Program-made: the position numbers and the translations under genes
From: Hyaloraphidium curvatum
Lineage: Eukaryota; Monoblepharomycota; Hyaloraphidiomycetes; Hyaloraphidiales; Hyaloraphidiaceae
Direction of reading: 5' to 3'
NCBI GenBank assembly: GCA_025558095.1
Contig: JAIVFI010000009.1
Span: forward strand, 434,001 to 498,000
DNA length: 64,000 nt
Shown here: positions 34,507 to 44,737 of the stretch, in pieces
Numbering within the stretch: the stretch's first letter is position 1
How the letters are laid out: every line of letters begins with the position of its first letter
The notes under the pieces: model-generated
Seen by the model: the letters and a program-made list of their open reading frames with translations, nothing else
Told to the model about the DNA's origin: nothing
Database searches by the model: none

Positions 34507-35925
34507 ATGGCGGCCAACGGTGCTGTTGCGGCACCCGGCGTGCTTTCCGCCGCCAGGAACGCGGTCGTGTCGACGGCGGCCTTCTACCGGCTGCTGGCAT
34601 TCTACCTCGCCGGGGGCGCATACGGATCGGCATCGCGCGCCGCCGGCCTCCTCCTGCCGGCTCGGATCGCCTCCGACAAGCGCGCCCGCGTGCAGATATT
34701 CTCGCTGGCCCTCATCTTCCGGCTGTGGTCCAAGCCGCACTACCGGAACCCTTCCTTCCAGGTGGACCTGCTCCGCAACCTGCGCAACGTCGCCGTGCCC
34801 GGCACCGGCGTCCCGCTGTCGCTGTTCTGCCACACCAAGGCAACGGCGCTGCTGTACGTGCTCTTTGCGCTCCCGACCGTGTGCTTCTTTGGCGCCTGGA
34901 ACACCGCCGTCGCCGAACGCCGGCGGAGGAAGTCGTCCCTGCTGTCCCCTGGCCTCGTGGCCGAGGCGCTGGCCACCTACGTCGAGTACCTGCTGCACCC
35001 ACCGGACTGGTTCTCGTTCTGGCAGCTCAACTGCCGCCTGGCCACCTTCCACTCGTACAAGACCCGCTCGCCGGGCTACGCGCTCGAGGATAAGTGGACT
35101 TTCCTGAAGCGCGGGGACGAATTGGGGGTCCCGGTGTCGCCGTTCCTCAAGATGCCATCGCTGGTGATCAAGGACACGAACGAGGAGGGCGGAATGGGCA
35201 TTTATTTCTACAGAAACGCCGTCCACGGCGGGAACTGGATCATCCAGGAGCGTTTGGAAAACTCGGACGAGCTCAAGGCTCTGCTCCCGCCCAATCCCCC
35301 GTTGTCCACGGTGCGGGTCATCACCACGTCGACCTGGTCGCGCGATCATCCTTGGGATCTGCCGAGGTTGGTCTCCGCCTTCCCCAATTCGATACCATCC
35401 CTGATCCCGGTGCAATGCAGCGAGTTCCACGCGGAAGATGCCCACAAGTACATCAAGGCGGTCTCGTGCGTGTTCCGCGCGGGCCGCAAGGGCGCTTCGA
35501 CGGACCACTCGTCCGTGCTCTTCGACGTCGACAAGGCAACGGGAACCATCCTGCGGGGCACGACCAACGCGCACTGGTACCACCTGGGCCCCAAGGGCCT
35601 GACGACGCCGTGGCGCTCGACGCACGACCTCACGGACCACCCCGACGTGCCCGGGCTGCGGCTCACGGGCAAGTCCCTGCCGGACGTACCGGGGATGCTG
35701 GACCTCGTGGTCCGGTCCCACTTCAAGATGCTCCCGGACGTGACCATTGTCGGCTGGGACGTTGCCTACACCACGCGCGGCATCTTCTTCCTCGAGGTGA
35801 ACCTGTCGTGCAACTTTTTCCGCGGCACCTTCGACGTCCCGGCCTATTTTGACTGGGTGGACAGCCAGTTTGCGGCGCTCGACAAACTGGGAGATCCGCC
35901 GGCGAACCGCGTGAAGAGCTTGTGA
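34507..35925 (+). CDS. ATP-grasp_ST-like protein (sugar-transfer-associated / glutamate-ligase-related)
   Basis: One exon of 472 residues from the ATG at 34507; the frame is open further upstream, with another ATG at 34399. A hydrophobic segment (ATALLYVLFALPTVCFFG) lies near residue 115. Then come WQLNCRLATFHSYKT, EDKWTFLKRGDELGVPVSPF, a Gly-containing loop (NEEGGMGIYFY), NWIIQERLEN, STVRVITTSTW and the C-terminal VGWDVAYTTRGIFFLEVNLS. The glutamate/asparagine end of this block is the usual ATP/Mg site of ATP-grasp enzymes. The family occurs in bacteria and algae; the substrate is unknown. Divergent from S2P, with about 260 bp between the starts. Confidence 0.75.
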   Translation: MAANGAVAAPGVLSAARNAVVSTAAFYRLLAFYLAGGAYGSASRAAGLLLPARIASDKRARVQIFSLALIFRLWSKPHYRNPSFQVDLLRNLRNVAVPGTGVPLSLFCHTKATALLYVLFALPTVCFFGAWNTAVAERRRRKSSLLSPGLVAEALATYVEYLLHPPDWFSFWQLNCRLATFHSYKTRSPGYALEDKWTFLKRGDELGVPVSPFLKMPSLVIKDTNEEGGMGIYFYRNAVHGGNWIIQERLENSDELKALLPPNPPLSTVRVITTSTWSRDHPWDLPRLVSAFPNSIPSLIPVQCSEFHAEDAHKYIKAVSCVFRAGRKGASTDHSSVLFDVDKATGTILRGTTNAHWYHLGPKGLTTPWRSTHDLTDHPDVPGLRLTGKSLPDVPGMLDLVVRSHFKMLPDVTIVGWDVAYTTRGIFFLEVNLSCNFFRGTFDVPAYFDWVDSQFAALDKLGDPPANRVKSL

Positions 35926-36072
35926 GCTGGGCCAGGAGGAGGCAATGAGGCTCAACGGCAGAGAAGGGGCTTCGATTCCTGGTATAGATGAGTCACGTCA
36001 CACCTTTGCCATCACGCAAAGTGCGACCCCTGGACGGAGGTGTTGGCTTTGCGAAGCGCCCCGAGTCGCGTC

Positions 36073-36501
36073 TCACCCACCGGCGAGCACGAGCGCGAAG
36101 CCTGCCCAGGTCTGCGGGTCCCCGACGTCCTCGCCCAGCAGGTAGCCCGCGAGGAAGGTGAATGCAAACGTCAGGGTGTTTGCGATCGGGACGGCCAAGG
36201 TGAGGTCGGCTTCGGCGTGTCAAGATCGGACGCTTCGGCGGGCCCAGGGGAGCCCACCTGCGTCCGCGAGGGTCCGGTAGAAGGAAATAGTGCCCAACAG
36301 GTTGACCAGGCTCGGCACCACAAACTGCCAGCGCGTCACGAGCCACCAGGCCTCGAGGAGCGCGCGCACCGGCCACGGCCTGCCCGCGATGGAGGCCTGG
36401 TACGCATCGAGGCCGCGCGTCCCGCGTTTCACGAAAGGGTTGGTTCCGCCCCACAGTGCTGCGGTCAGGAGGAAGCCGAGCGCCTGCGAGGAGGCACCCA
36501 T
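36073..36501 (-). CDS. TMEM234-family membrane protein
   Basis: Exon 1 (36501-36258) begins MGASSQALGFLLTAALWGGT and continues NPFVKRGTRG, WQFVVPSLVNLLGTISFYRT. A 48-nt intron (36257-36210) joins LADA to DLTLAVPIANTLTFAFTF, LAGYLLGEDVGD, and the gene stops at 36073. WGGTNPF.KRG and the PIAN.LTF..T...GE motif are typical of TMEM234, a small EamA/drug-metabolite-transporter-like family. Four membrane helices are likely. Convergent with the ATP-grasp gene and divergent from ESS2 (108 bp). Confidence 0.85.
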
Positions 36502-36609
36502 CGGCGTCCACGATGGTTCCGTCTGTGATCATCGGAAGGGTGCGAGAACGATCAACTCCACCTGCGCAGACACCGCCCAACCCCGCCTCGGGCCCCGCGG
36601 CAGCCAAAG

Positions 36610-38082
36610 ATGCCGTCGGGAGAGGGGCAGCGAGAGGGCGAGGGGCCACGAGGGAGGCAGCGAGGGGGCGCCGGCCGGCAGGCGCTCGACGAGGACCTCT
36701 ACGCCGACGCGGTGGCCGACATCATCCGCCGCGACTTCTTCCCCGACCTCGACGCGCTGCGCTTCAAGAACGCGTACCTCGACGCCGCGGCCGCGGGCGA
36801 CGTGGCGAAGCTGCGCGACGCGACGTTCGGCCTCGCGCAGCTGACCGCGCAGGGCGCCCGCACGCCGCTGGCCCCCGAGATGCTGCGCGGAATGGCCGCG
36901 CCGTCGCCGCACTCGAACCCCGAGCCGCCGGACGACGACGCCTCACTGGCAGGTGCCGAGGTCATTGACACGGACCTGCGGTTGGACGGCTTCCTGGGCC
37001 GCTACACCTCGGAGGACAACGCCTCATTCGGCGCGGTGCTGGACCGCCAGAATGAGAAGCGCCGCGAAAAGTACAGCTGGGCGTTTGACCCGGAGAAAAA
37101 AACGCTGCTGCTCCAGGACGATGGCGACCGGCCGAAGCTCATCACGGGCCCGCCGAGGCCGCAGGACGCCAACGCGGGGGCTCTGGTGTTGGCCTCGGCT
37201 GCCACGGAGGACCCGAAAGCACGGGAGTACTGGAGCTACAAAGCCAAGAACGAGCTCTTTTACTACCCGCCCGGCATTGAGGGCCAGTCGCTGCTGTCGG
37301 ACCGCGGGCCCGAGAAAGAGATCTCGCTGGCCAACACGCGGTTTCCGAAGAACGTCGAGACCCTCGAGGCCGAGGCACTGGAGCGCGAAAAGACGCAGGA
37401 GGTGTGGCGGGCAATGGCAGCCGCCACACCGGGGCTGTTTGCGGGCGGAGGTTTGTCTCTCTTGCTCTTCTGGCACAAACGGTGGAACTCTGCTGATCCC
37501 AGACCCCCAGCCACTCCTTCCTCCGGCGCAACGCCCAGCATCAACGGCCACTCCTTCGTGCCTTCGACCCCGACCCTGGCTCCCGGCGTAGACGTGGACC
37601 CCATCATGACGTGGGGCATGGTCGAGTCGACGCCGCTCCTCATCAGCGGCGCCGGCGATGACCCGGAAAAGGGACCCTCGTTCAAGCTCCCTCCGACCCC
37701 CAGGCGCGACGTGCTGGCGCACGAGATGGGCCGCTCTGCAGCCAAGTCCCTGCGTCAGCGCGCGGCGGCGCACAGCCCTGCCAACGTGATCCGGAAAACG
37801 ACCCCGGCGGGAACCACGCCTTCGGACCGGGCGCGGCTGCTCAGTCCCGCGGCGAGGCAATTCCTGCAAAAGAACAGGCTGGCCACGCCGCTGCAGTCGC
37901 CGTTGCAGACTCCGCTGCGGTCCCCTGCGGTGCGGACGCCGAGCGCCGCGAGGCAGCACACGCCGCAGATCCGGCGGCCCGGGGACCGGGACCGGCCCGC
38001 AGCACCGCCGGTCAAGGCGGCCGGGGAAGCAGAACACTCGGACATTACGGAGAATCTCCTGGATCTTGGCGGTAGCCGCTGA
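36610..38082 (+). CDS. ESS-2/DGCR14 family nuclear protein
   Basis: One exon of 490 residues. Family members are spliceosome-associated (human DGCR14/ESS2, fission yeast Bis1). Seen: LDEDLYADAVADIIRRDFFP near residue 30, DLDALRFKNAYLDAA, then LDGFLGRYTSEDNASFGAVL and NEKRREKYSWAF, followed by YWSYKAKNELFYYPPGIEG and the C-terminal PPTPRRDVLAHEMGR. The C-terminal 100 residues are a basic Ser/Pro/Gln-rich tail with TPLQSPLQTPLRSP repeats. The start is ATG 36610; the frame is intact. Confidence 0.92.
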   Translation: MPSGEGQREGEGPRGRQRGGAGRQALDEDLYADAVADIIRRDFFPDLDALRFKNAYLDAAAAGDVAKLRDATFGLAQLTAQGARTPLAPEMLRGMAAPSPHSNPEPPDDDASLAGAEVIDTDLRLDGFLGRYTSEDNASFGAVLDRQNEKRREKYSWAFDPEKKTLLLQDDGDRPKLITGPPRPQDANAGALVLASAATEDPKAREYWSYKAKNELFYYPPGIEGQSLLSDRGPEKEISLANTRFPKNVETLEAEALEREKTQEVWRAMAAATPGLFAGGGLSLLLFWHKRWNSADPRPPATPSSGATPSINGHSFVPSTPTLAPGVDVDPIMTWGMVESTPLLISGAGDDPEKGPSFKLPPTPRRDVLAHEMGRSAAKSLRQRAAAHSPANVIRKTTPAGTTPSDRARLLSPAARQFLQKNRLATPLQSPLQTPLRSPAVRTPSAARQHTPQIRRPGDRDRPAAPPVKAAGEAEHSDITENLLDLGGSR

Positions 38083-38186
38083 TTTGTTGACTCTGTCTGA
38101 CAACTGAAGCTGATCATTGAAATACAACTTAATGTTTCTCCTTCCCCAGCAATCCACCTGCAGCGTCGGCCGGCTCGACGCTTTCG

Positions 38187-39359
38187 TCAGAGCTTCGAAC
38201 CAGCCGCGTCTTTTTCCCAGAACTCGGCCTGTCCGTCCCGCACGACCACCGACTCCTTGCCCTTGCCCACGATCGCCGCCTCGAACACGACGATCCGCAC
38301 GCTCTCGCCGGTCTTCGGGATAGTGCGCCGGAACTGCTTCGCGCCTGGCTTGTACGACGACACCCCGCCGGCGCCCTTTGCGCCCCCCGCGGCGCCGAGC
38401 GGATCCCAGATCCGGACCTCCAGCTCGTCCCCCGGGATAACGGGGCCCGTGAACCGCACGTTGAGCGACCTCAACCGCGCGCCGTCGCCGTCGGCGCACG
38501 CGTCCGTGACGATCTTGCCCACGATCCCGAAGGTCGCGAGGCCGTGCAGGATCGGGCCTGGGAAGCCCGCCGCGATCGCGCCCTCGGGGCTGATGTGGAT
38601 CGGGTTGTCGTCGTGCGCGACCATCCGGTGGAGGGCGGCCTGCATCCGGTGGGTCTTGAACCAGACCGTGGTGGTGGGCGCCTCCCCGGCCGGGATGCCC
38701 AGGAGCACGTAGCCTTCGAGATCCGGGTCCGCCAGGCGGGAGAGCGGGTCCGCCGCACCCGCGGCGGGGGGGAGGCGCCGGCCGATCCCGCCCAGGCCGG
38801 GGGCGCCGATCAGCCCGGTGGTGTAGTTGGTGCAGAGCGGGCCCCCGATCTCGGTGCCGTCGGACCGGGCCTCGAACGTGTCGGATTTGGTGACCGTGAG
38901 CAGGCCCTTGTCGCCGTCGCGCTCGACCACGTCCGCCAGCGTGGCCACCGTCTTGAACGAGTTGAGCGCGGGGAAGGGGTGGGCGCCGCCGTCGTTGGGC
39001 CGCTTGGCGGACATGGTGGGAGACGGCAGCTTGCGGTGGATCACGAGCCTGTGCGAGAGGTGCACCAGGACCGGCGTGCCCGTGGGGGCCCGGGGCAGCT
39101 TGAAGGTGGACTTGCGCCAGGTCGTCCTGAACGACGGCGTCGTGAAGAAGGTCGGCAAGATCGCGAATCCCGTTCCCTGGGAGGCCGGCATCTCCTCCCA
39201 CACGAACTTGAGGTCCTTGGCGTCCTTCCGGATCACGTCCTCAGCTCCGACCGAGAGCGCGTACAGCACGATATCCATCGGCGAGAAGGCGATCGTTTCC
39301 GAAATCACGATGCCGCCGAGCTTGGCCGAGATGGCGGCCGCCGTGACGAGCTCGGCCAT
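38187..39359 (-). CDS. Peroxisomal enoyl-CoA hydratase 2 (MaoC-like hot-dog protein)
   Basis: About 390 residues from MAELVTAAAISAKLGG. It has a double hot-dog layout as in the hydratase-2 part of peroxisomal multifunctional enzyme: an N-terminal half with YALSVGAEDVIRKDAKDLKF, and a C-terminal half with the hydratase-2 motif AHDDNPIHISPEGAIAAGFP then ILHGLATFG (catalytic Asp and His). The protein ends GSKL-stop, a classic PTS1 peroxisomal signal, so it most likely hydrates trans-2-enoyl-CoA in beta-oxidation. The frame is open upstream to 39779, but that part looks like untranslated sequence. Confidence 0.9.
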   Translation of the reverse strand: MAELVTAAAISAKLGGIVISETIAFSPMDIVLYALSVGAEDVIRKDAKDLKFVWEEMPASQGTGFAILPTFFTTPSFRTTWRKSTFKLPRAPTGTPVLVHLSHRLVIHRKLPSPTMSAKRPNDGGAHPFPALNSFKTVATLADVVERDGDKGLLTVTKSDTFEARSDGTEIGGPLCTNYTTGLIGAPGLGGIGRRLPPAAGAADPLSRLADPDLEGYVLLGIPAGEAPTTTVWFKTHRMQAALHRMVAHDDNPIHISPEGAIAAGFPGPILHGLATFGIVGKIVTDACADGDGARLRSLNVRFTGPVIPGDELEVRIWDPLGAAGGAKGAGGVSSYKPGAKQFRRTIPKTGESVRIVVFEAAIVGKGKESVVVRDGQAEFWEKDAAGSKL

Positions 39360-39802
39360 TGCTGCTGCTGCCGTGAGCGAACCGCGCGTGGGAGACTCCG
39401 GTGGGGGACGACCGGAACCGCGTGATCGAGCACTCCATGCGACAACTAGTCTCGCCAGAAGTCGACCTACAATGCTCAAAAGCTTCCCCTGCTCTGGATG
39501 CGATAAGAGGCGCTTCGGTTTCTCCGCCAGGCCGTGCTCGTCGCGATCTGCAACCGCTCCAAGAGAAGACGCACGGAAAACACCGGGTAGAGAGTCATTG
39601 GAGGCCAAATAAGAGTTTTGCAAGTCAATAGGGAGCACATCCAGGCCTAAAAGTGGTGGGGAGAGAGAAAAAGGAAAAAACGGTTGCTCACGGCCGGCTT
39701 CGGGTGGGACCGGATGATCAGCCGGCCGTGCGCCGTTTTGTAGGCCGCTCCGCGAAAAGATACACGCAACAGCACGCAACCTCCTCCCTCGGTCTGCTTT
39801 GA

Positions 39803-40589
39803 CGATGCGAGTCTACTCCTCTCGCGAGCACTTCTATTCGCCCTGGTATCAAGTGAGCTGCCGCCCTCGGAACGCCGGGGATCTTCGCCCGCTCACCGTT
39901 CCTCCTCCTTCCTCTTCCAGGTCACTGCGGCGACTTTTCGCAAATATCCAAATCCGTTCTCGCCTCATGTAAGCTCTGTAGTTTGCCTCGCGGAACCTCT
40001 CGAACTCGCCTGCGCTCAGGTCATCGCTGTGGACACCCTCGACCGCCATGTCACGCCAGAGGGGATCCTCGTCACCGAGCGGCTCCTCACCTGCAAACAG
40101 AGCGTGCCTGCGCTCCTCCGACGGTGGTTTGGCTCGAAGCAGGACGACTCGGACGTCGCCTATGCTCTTGAGATCTCGGAGCTCGACTTGAACAAGCGGA
40201 CCTACACGGCGAGGTCCGTCAACCTCAACTTCCGCCATCTGATGGTGGGATCCGTCGCTGCGGCTTTCTGTGTCCGACATCTGACACCCTATTCTTCTTC
40301 TCAGAAAGTGGACGAGGAGATTGTCTTTGAGGAGGATCCGACGGACGTCTACCACACGAAAATGAGCCAGCGCGTGGAGGTGACGGCCCTTGGATCGATG
40401 GCCAAGGTCGGAAAGCTTGTGGAGGATTCGCTTGGTGAGCGTGCTCGCTGCATTGACCGTGATCGATCTAAGCGACTTTTCTTGGCAGTTGGCCGATACC
40501 AGAGCAACGCTTCGAACGGGAAGCGAGGCTTGGAGCACGTGCTGGACATTCTGTTCAAGGAATCGCGAGCTCCGGCAGAGGCAGCTTGA
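39803..40589 (+). CDS. PRELI/MSF1-domain phospholipid transfer protein
   Basis: Spliced start MRVYSSREHFYSPW, then VTAATFRKYPNPFSPHV and VDTLDRHVTPEGILVTERLL, CKQSVPALLRRWFGSKQDD. This order (short N-terminal beta strand, KYPNP, VxxVDxLxR) is diagnostic of PRELI/Slowmo/Ups proteins, which move phosphatidic acid or phosphatidylserine across the mitochondrial intermembrane space. The rest continues over introns near 40240-40300 and 40435-40485 to a stop at 40589 (KRGLEHVLDILFKESRAPAE). Subtype not decided. Confidence 0.88.
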
Positions 40590-40939
40590 TTCTTCTTCTT
40601 GGTGGACTCTACTCTTCTTACGTCGCGGCGGACGCTACCGATAATGTTGTGCTCGATCATGGAGACTGGAGACGTGGATTTCTGCGGCACGGTCACGGAT
40701 GGATACCCAGAGTTTTGATTTACACATGATTTAGACCAGATCCGCATGTAGCGGGAACGAGAGCTGCTAGATCTCTTCGACATCCTCATTCGTGCGATGA
40801 CCAGGCCACTTCAGTGCCGGATGCCCAATCGCTTCTCCATTGCCTCGCGATCGGCTATCCGCACGGTCAACGGCCTGTCGAAAGCAATCGATCGCTTGCC
40901 CTCGGTCCGGATGACCGTTCCAATACTGCCGTCCGTGTG

Positions 40940-41359
40940 TCAACTACTGTCGCGACTGTAGACGAGGAACCAGACCCACCCCATGAAGAAACCGAATGAC
41001 GCGGCCGACGAGAACATGTACTTGCCGATGCTGCGAATGTAGCCATTCGGCCCCGGGCCGTAGCTGCGGTCCAGGCGGGGCGCCTTAGCCTTCGATGCCC
41101 ATCGACCGCCGACACCCGGAAACCGACCGCAGAACCGCGTAGCTGCCAAAGAGGAAACCGATGCACATCCCAACAGTGCCGCCCATGAGTGCCCCCATCT
41201 TCCATTTGTCGAACCTATGAAATAGGGAGCGATGGTGTGAGGGAAGGTCGGGAACGATGAATCGCTCCACGGGGTCCAACCACGTAGGCTACGTGCGGAG
41301 CGTCAGGATGAGAGTCAGAGAGCCGCAGTCAAAGAACTCACTTCTCGGTACGGGTTCAT
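40940..41359 (-). CDS. ROMO1/Mgr2-like inner mitochondrial membrane protein
   Basis: The core reads DKWKMGALMGGTVGMCIGFL, FGSYAVLR, then after a short intron (GTCGGT...GCTAAG) APRLDRSYGPGPNGYIRSIG, KYMFSSAASFGFFMGWVWFL and a short tail, stop at 40940. KMG.MMGGTVG.C.GFLFG and GPGP.G..R..G.YM..S..TF.FFMG are the ROMO1/Mgr2 signature; Mgr2 is a TIM23-associated subunit. The N-terminus (MNPYREPTWLDPVERF, start 41359) depends on one inferred intron. Confidence 0.85.
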
Positions 41360-41892
41360 CTTGGGACTCGGGCGAGATGGTGAGAAGAGATGGGCGGAGG
41401 CCCGATCACTCACACCTCCGCGCTCGTACCGAACTTCGGCTGTCCCCCGCCGGCGACATGACTTTCGCGTTGAGAGCTCCGCATTCTTCATGGCGTAGGC
41501 TGGACGCTATTGCCGACCATCTGAGTTCTGCTGGGACGGACAGGCCGCGGCAGGAGGGGACCGGGCACGATCCGGTTTCGCTGGACCGACGCGACCCGGC
41601 GAGCTCCCTGGCGTCCTCTGCGGACGATGCCCGGCCCATTAGCCTGCTAGGATCGAAGAAATTTCCAGCGGAGCCCGCGACGAACGTGGACCTGGACTTT
41701 ACCGTCATGGTGGAGATCAATGACCCAGACTCGAAGCCCTTCGGAAGCACTGGAAAGCGGCCACGTCTCCGCGGCCGTCTTTGACCTTGAATGGTGGTTG
41801 ATGCTTCATGTGCGGCCGAGGACCTCGGGTTGCAATGAGTTGGACGGCGCGTGAAAGGACACCGGGCTTGCAGCGCGTTGCAGCGCGATCAG
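41360..41892. other. Intergenic or unassigned sequence
   Basis: A plus-strand frame ending at 41784 (tail DLDFTVMVEINDPD and a basic end) could be a small gene, but no family is recognised and no splice pattern supports it. Confidence 0.4.
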
Positions 41893-43577
41893 TTACCACA
41901 GCGATACAGTGTAGACGCCCGAAGGGCCCGCAGCCACGTCGGAAAGCTGAACGGGAGATACTACATCGGCAGCCGATTCTCTCGGTGGCGAAGACGACAG
42001 CGTCTCATCTCCCGCCCAAGTGCCTCCTCTCGCTGACGCCTCGTCCAAAAGCTCCACTAGCTCAGCTGGCGTTTGGCCGGGAAGAAGGCCCAGGGGGGTC
42101 GGCGTGGCGTACATGTCGGCAGGCAGGAGCCTCCAACCAGTTGGAGCAAGGCCCTCTTCTCCACAGTTCCCTTCGGCAAGCTCGGGCTGGGATGGGTCCT
42201 TTGCGTCCAATATGCGCTGATTCAGCAATCGTTGGAGCTCCGCTAGGTCGCCCAATTGCTTCGATCCGCTGATGTTCGAGCCATGGTCCCTAGTTTGGTC
42301 CACGGAAGAAAGGTGCGGCCGCAAGCTCTCAAGAACCGCGTTGTGCTCGGGAAAACGAGCGCCCAAAGCCGACAAGCATGGAACGCACTCGTGCGCCGGG
42401 GTCTCCAGAAGCCCACGAATCAACACACGAGCTGAATCTGCCCTTAATGGTAGAACATCAATCATCAGAGATACGTGAGCAGGTGCTGTCCGAACGGAGT
42501 ATGTCTGAGATTGCTGCATCGATCCTCAACGAGCTTTACCTAGAACCGGCTGACCGGTTGCGACCCGCTTCCCCCAAACAATGTCCGCAGCATCAGCTAT
42601 CAAGTTTGCCGAGAAGTGAGGCCACACCTCGTTGAGCCTTTTGACGAGAGTAGCCCACAAAGAAAGCCGCGCATGAACCGCCTCCCGTGGCGCCCTTCTG
42701 GCAGCGAGCAGTAAGCGGGCAAGGAATCGATGCGCTTGACGACCTACGCTACCTTTTTGGAGGCAAGAGGCGCCCGGGCCGCAATGTTCCCGACACGATG
42801 TGCCGGCGCCAGCCACCTAGAGAAAGCAGTTTCGAGGCCACAGCTTTCGTCGAACCGGGCTCCCCGGCCACTTTGCCTTCATCCAGCATGGCGTTCACCG
42901 CTGCACTAAACTCCTCCAGCAGGTCCTCCACCTCGGCCATGGCCCGGGACTCCTCGTCGGCCCGCACTCTCCAGTAAAACGAATTGAGCCAGTCTAACGC
43001 TTGCCGACAACCACTTCTCAACAGGGGGAGGCTGGGCAGCTTGTCGTGCGTGCCAGCATGGCGTAAATCCACGAACCACGCGGGAAGATTCAGCTGCTCC
43101 GCGATGCTTGCAACGGAACGAGCGTACTGGGACTTTTGCTCGGGATCGACGAGCCCGTTGACGAATCTGAGGCATGCGCTCAGCCTCCCGACATCGCAGG
43201 TTGACGATTAAAGTCCCGACAGTACCGGATAAAGACCATCGTGTACATGAGACGCAGCTCATGGTCCGTGACGGCGCTGCGTTCGCCCACAGAGCCCTTG
43301 AGGTCCTCATTCCGCTCATCCCGGAGCTGGACCTCGACAAATGATGCCGTCACATCAGCGGCATGTGGTACTTTTCCACGGCTCCTCCAGGTCTTGACCT
43401 GGCAATGCCATTGCGAAATGTCAAACTGACGCTTCGTTGTCAAAGTTCTCTGAATCCAACCCTCTGGACGCCCCGCTGTCGCCTAATCGTGCCATCGGCA
43501 GGGGCATAGAGATCCGCATACACGTTTCGCCACTCTTTCTCGTCCGCCCAGGGAACGGGACGGAGAGAAGACGGCAT
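41893..43577 (-). CDS. LAS1: LAS1 family pre-rRNA endonuclease
   Basis: HEPN-type RNase that cuts ITS2 during 60S ribosome assembly. The start near 43577 gives MPSSLRPVPWADEKEWRNVY, resembling the conserved VPW....E...V Las1 start. Further exons give ELRLMYTMVFIRYCRDFNR and a segment with VNGLVDPEQKSQYARSVASI, then WFVDLRHAGTHDKLPSLPLL, where RHAGTH is the HEPN RNase motif, and RQALDWLNSFYWRV. The C-terminal part (41893-42519 frame) has weaker Leu-rich similarity and ends GVYTVSLW. Several introns are needed. Confidence 0.85.
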
Positions 43578-43885
43578 CACGTGCGGTAAGGGATCGGGGC
43601 GTTCCCCGGCTTGTTCCCCGCCCGTGAACCCAAACAACGCCAGTTGCGACGGTTGCTCTGACCCTGGTGGAGAACCACGCCTTGCCGCAACGATGGGGCA
43701 GCCTGCTGAGCGTGCTACGGCCGCCGACCACCCAGCATCGACAGGGTACGAAGCGCCCTGGCCTGCTCGGCCCGCATCTCATCGCTCGTCGCTCACGCTT
43801 TGCATTCGTCCCCTAAAGCGCGGCGGCTGGGTCGTCAGCATCGAACGATGCTACGGCAAGCACTCCTAGCCGGCAGTTTGGCAAG

Positions 43886-44660
43886 GAGACGCTTGTTATC
43901 TTCGTTCTCGGAGGTGCGCTCTGCCAATTAGCCTTTCTCGGAACACCGTTGACCAGGCCGCGACGACGCCCATATGCCCTGCCCTTTCGTTCCACCGTGA
44001 TGCAGGCCCCGGAGCAGGCAAGGGGACTCAGTGCGAGCGTCTGGTCCGGGACTACGACTTTAGCCATCTCTCTGGTACGTGGCGCGCCCGACACCTAGAG
44101 CCGGGAACCAACGGACGCTGGCATCGACAGCCGGGGATCTCTTGCGGGAGGAGCGGAATCGGGAAGGGAGCGAGTACGGGGATCTGATCAACGACTACAT
44201 CAAGAACGGGCTCATCGTGCCCATGGAGATCACTATTGCCCTGCTCTCGAACGCCATGGCGAAGGCGAAAACGAAACGCTTCCTCATCGACGGCTTCCCG
44301 CGCAAAATCGACCAGGCCGAGAAGTTCGAGGAGACGGTGGCCGAGGCATCGCTCGTGCTGTACTTTGAATGCTCCGAGGACGAGATGCTGCGGCGACTGA
44401 CGGTCCGCGGCGAAACCTCGGGACGGGTGGACGACAACATCGACAGCATCAAGAAGCGCTTTGTCACTTTCCGGGAGACTTCGTTCCCGGTCATTGAAGG
44501 TAAGAGTCTCTCCCTTGAAGCCCTCACTGTACTGACGCCTTTCCGCGCAGCCTACGAGGCACAAGGCAAGGTCCGCACCGTCTCTGCGATGGACACGATA
44601 GACAACGTCTACGCCGCCACGCGCGGGATCATAGATGAGCTGGTGGCTAAGTCCGAGTAG
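43886..44660 (+). CDS. UMP/CMP kinase-type nucleoside monophosphate kinase, 5' end unresolved
   Basis: Transfers phosphate from ATP to UMP/CMP. Exons: ETLVIFVLG joined over an intron to GPGAGKGTQCERLVRDYDFS (P-loop) and HLSAGDLLREERN, then YIKNGLIVPMEITIALL and KRFLIDGFPRKIDQAEKFEE (NMP kinase signature DGFPR). VLYFECSEDEMLRRL and RGETSGRVDDNIDSIKKRF (lid) follow, and after an intron at about 44500-44550 the last exon ends at 44660 (stop). The short lid and NGLIVP favour UMP/CMP kinase over adenylate kinase 2. The first coding exon was not found. Confidence 0.88.
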
Positions 44661-44737
44661 CTAACATGGGTATAGACTGAGATATTCGATCGACGATTAC
44701 ATGCTTCCGTTCACTCGACGTGGGTATCGAACCAGCA

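Noticed and set aside
36949-39201. 725-codon minus-strand frame
   Set aside because: It lies opposite the ESS2 gene and out of frame with the MaoC gene. Its composition is the Arg/Pro/Gly-rich pattern of a GC-rich shadow.
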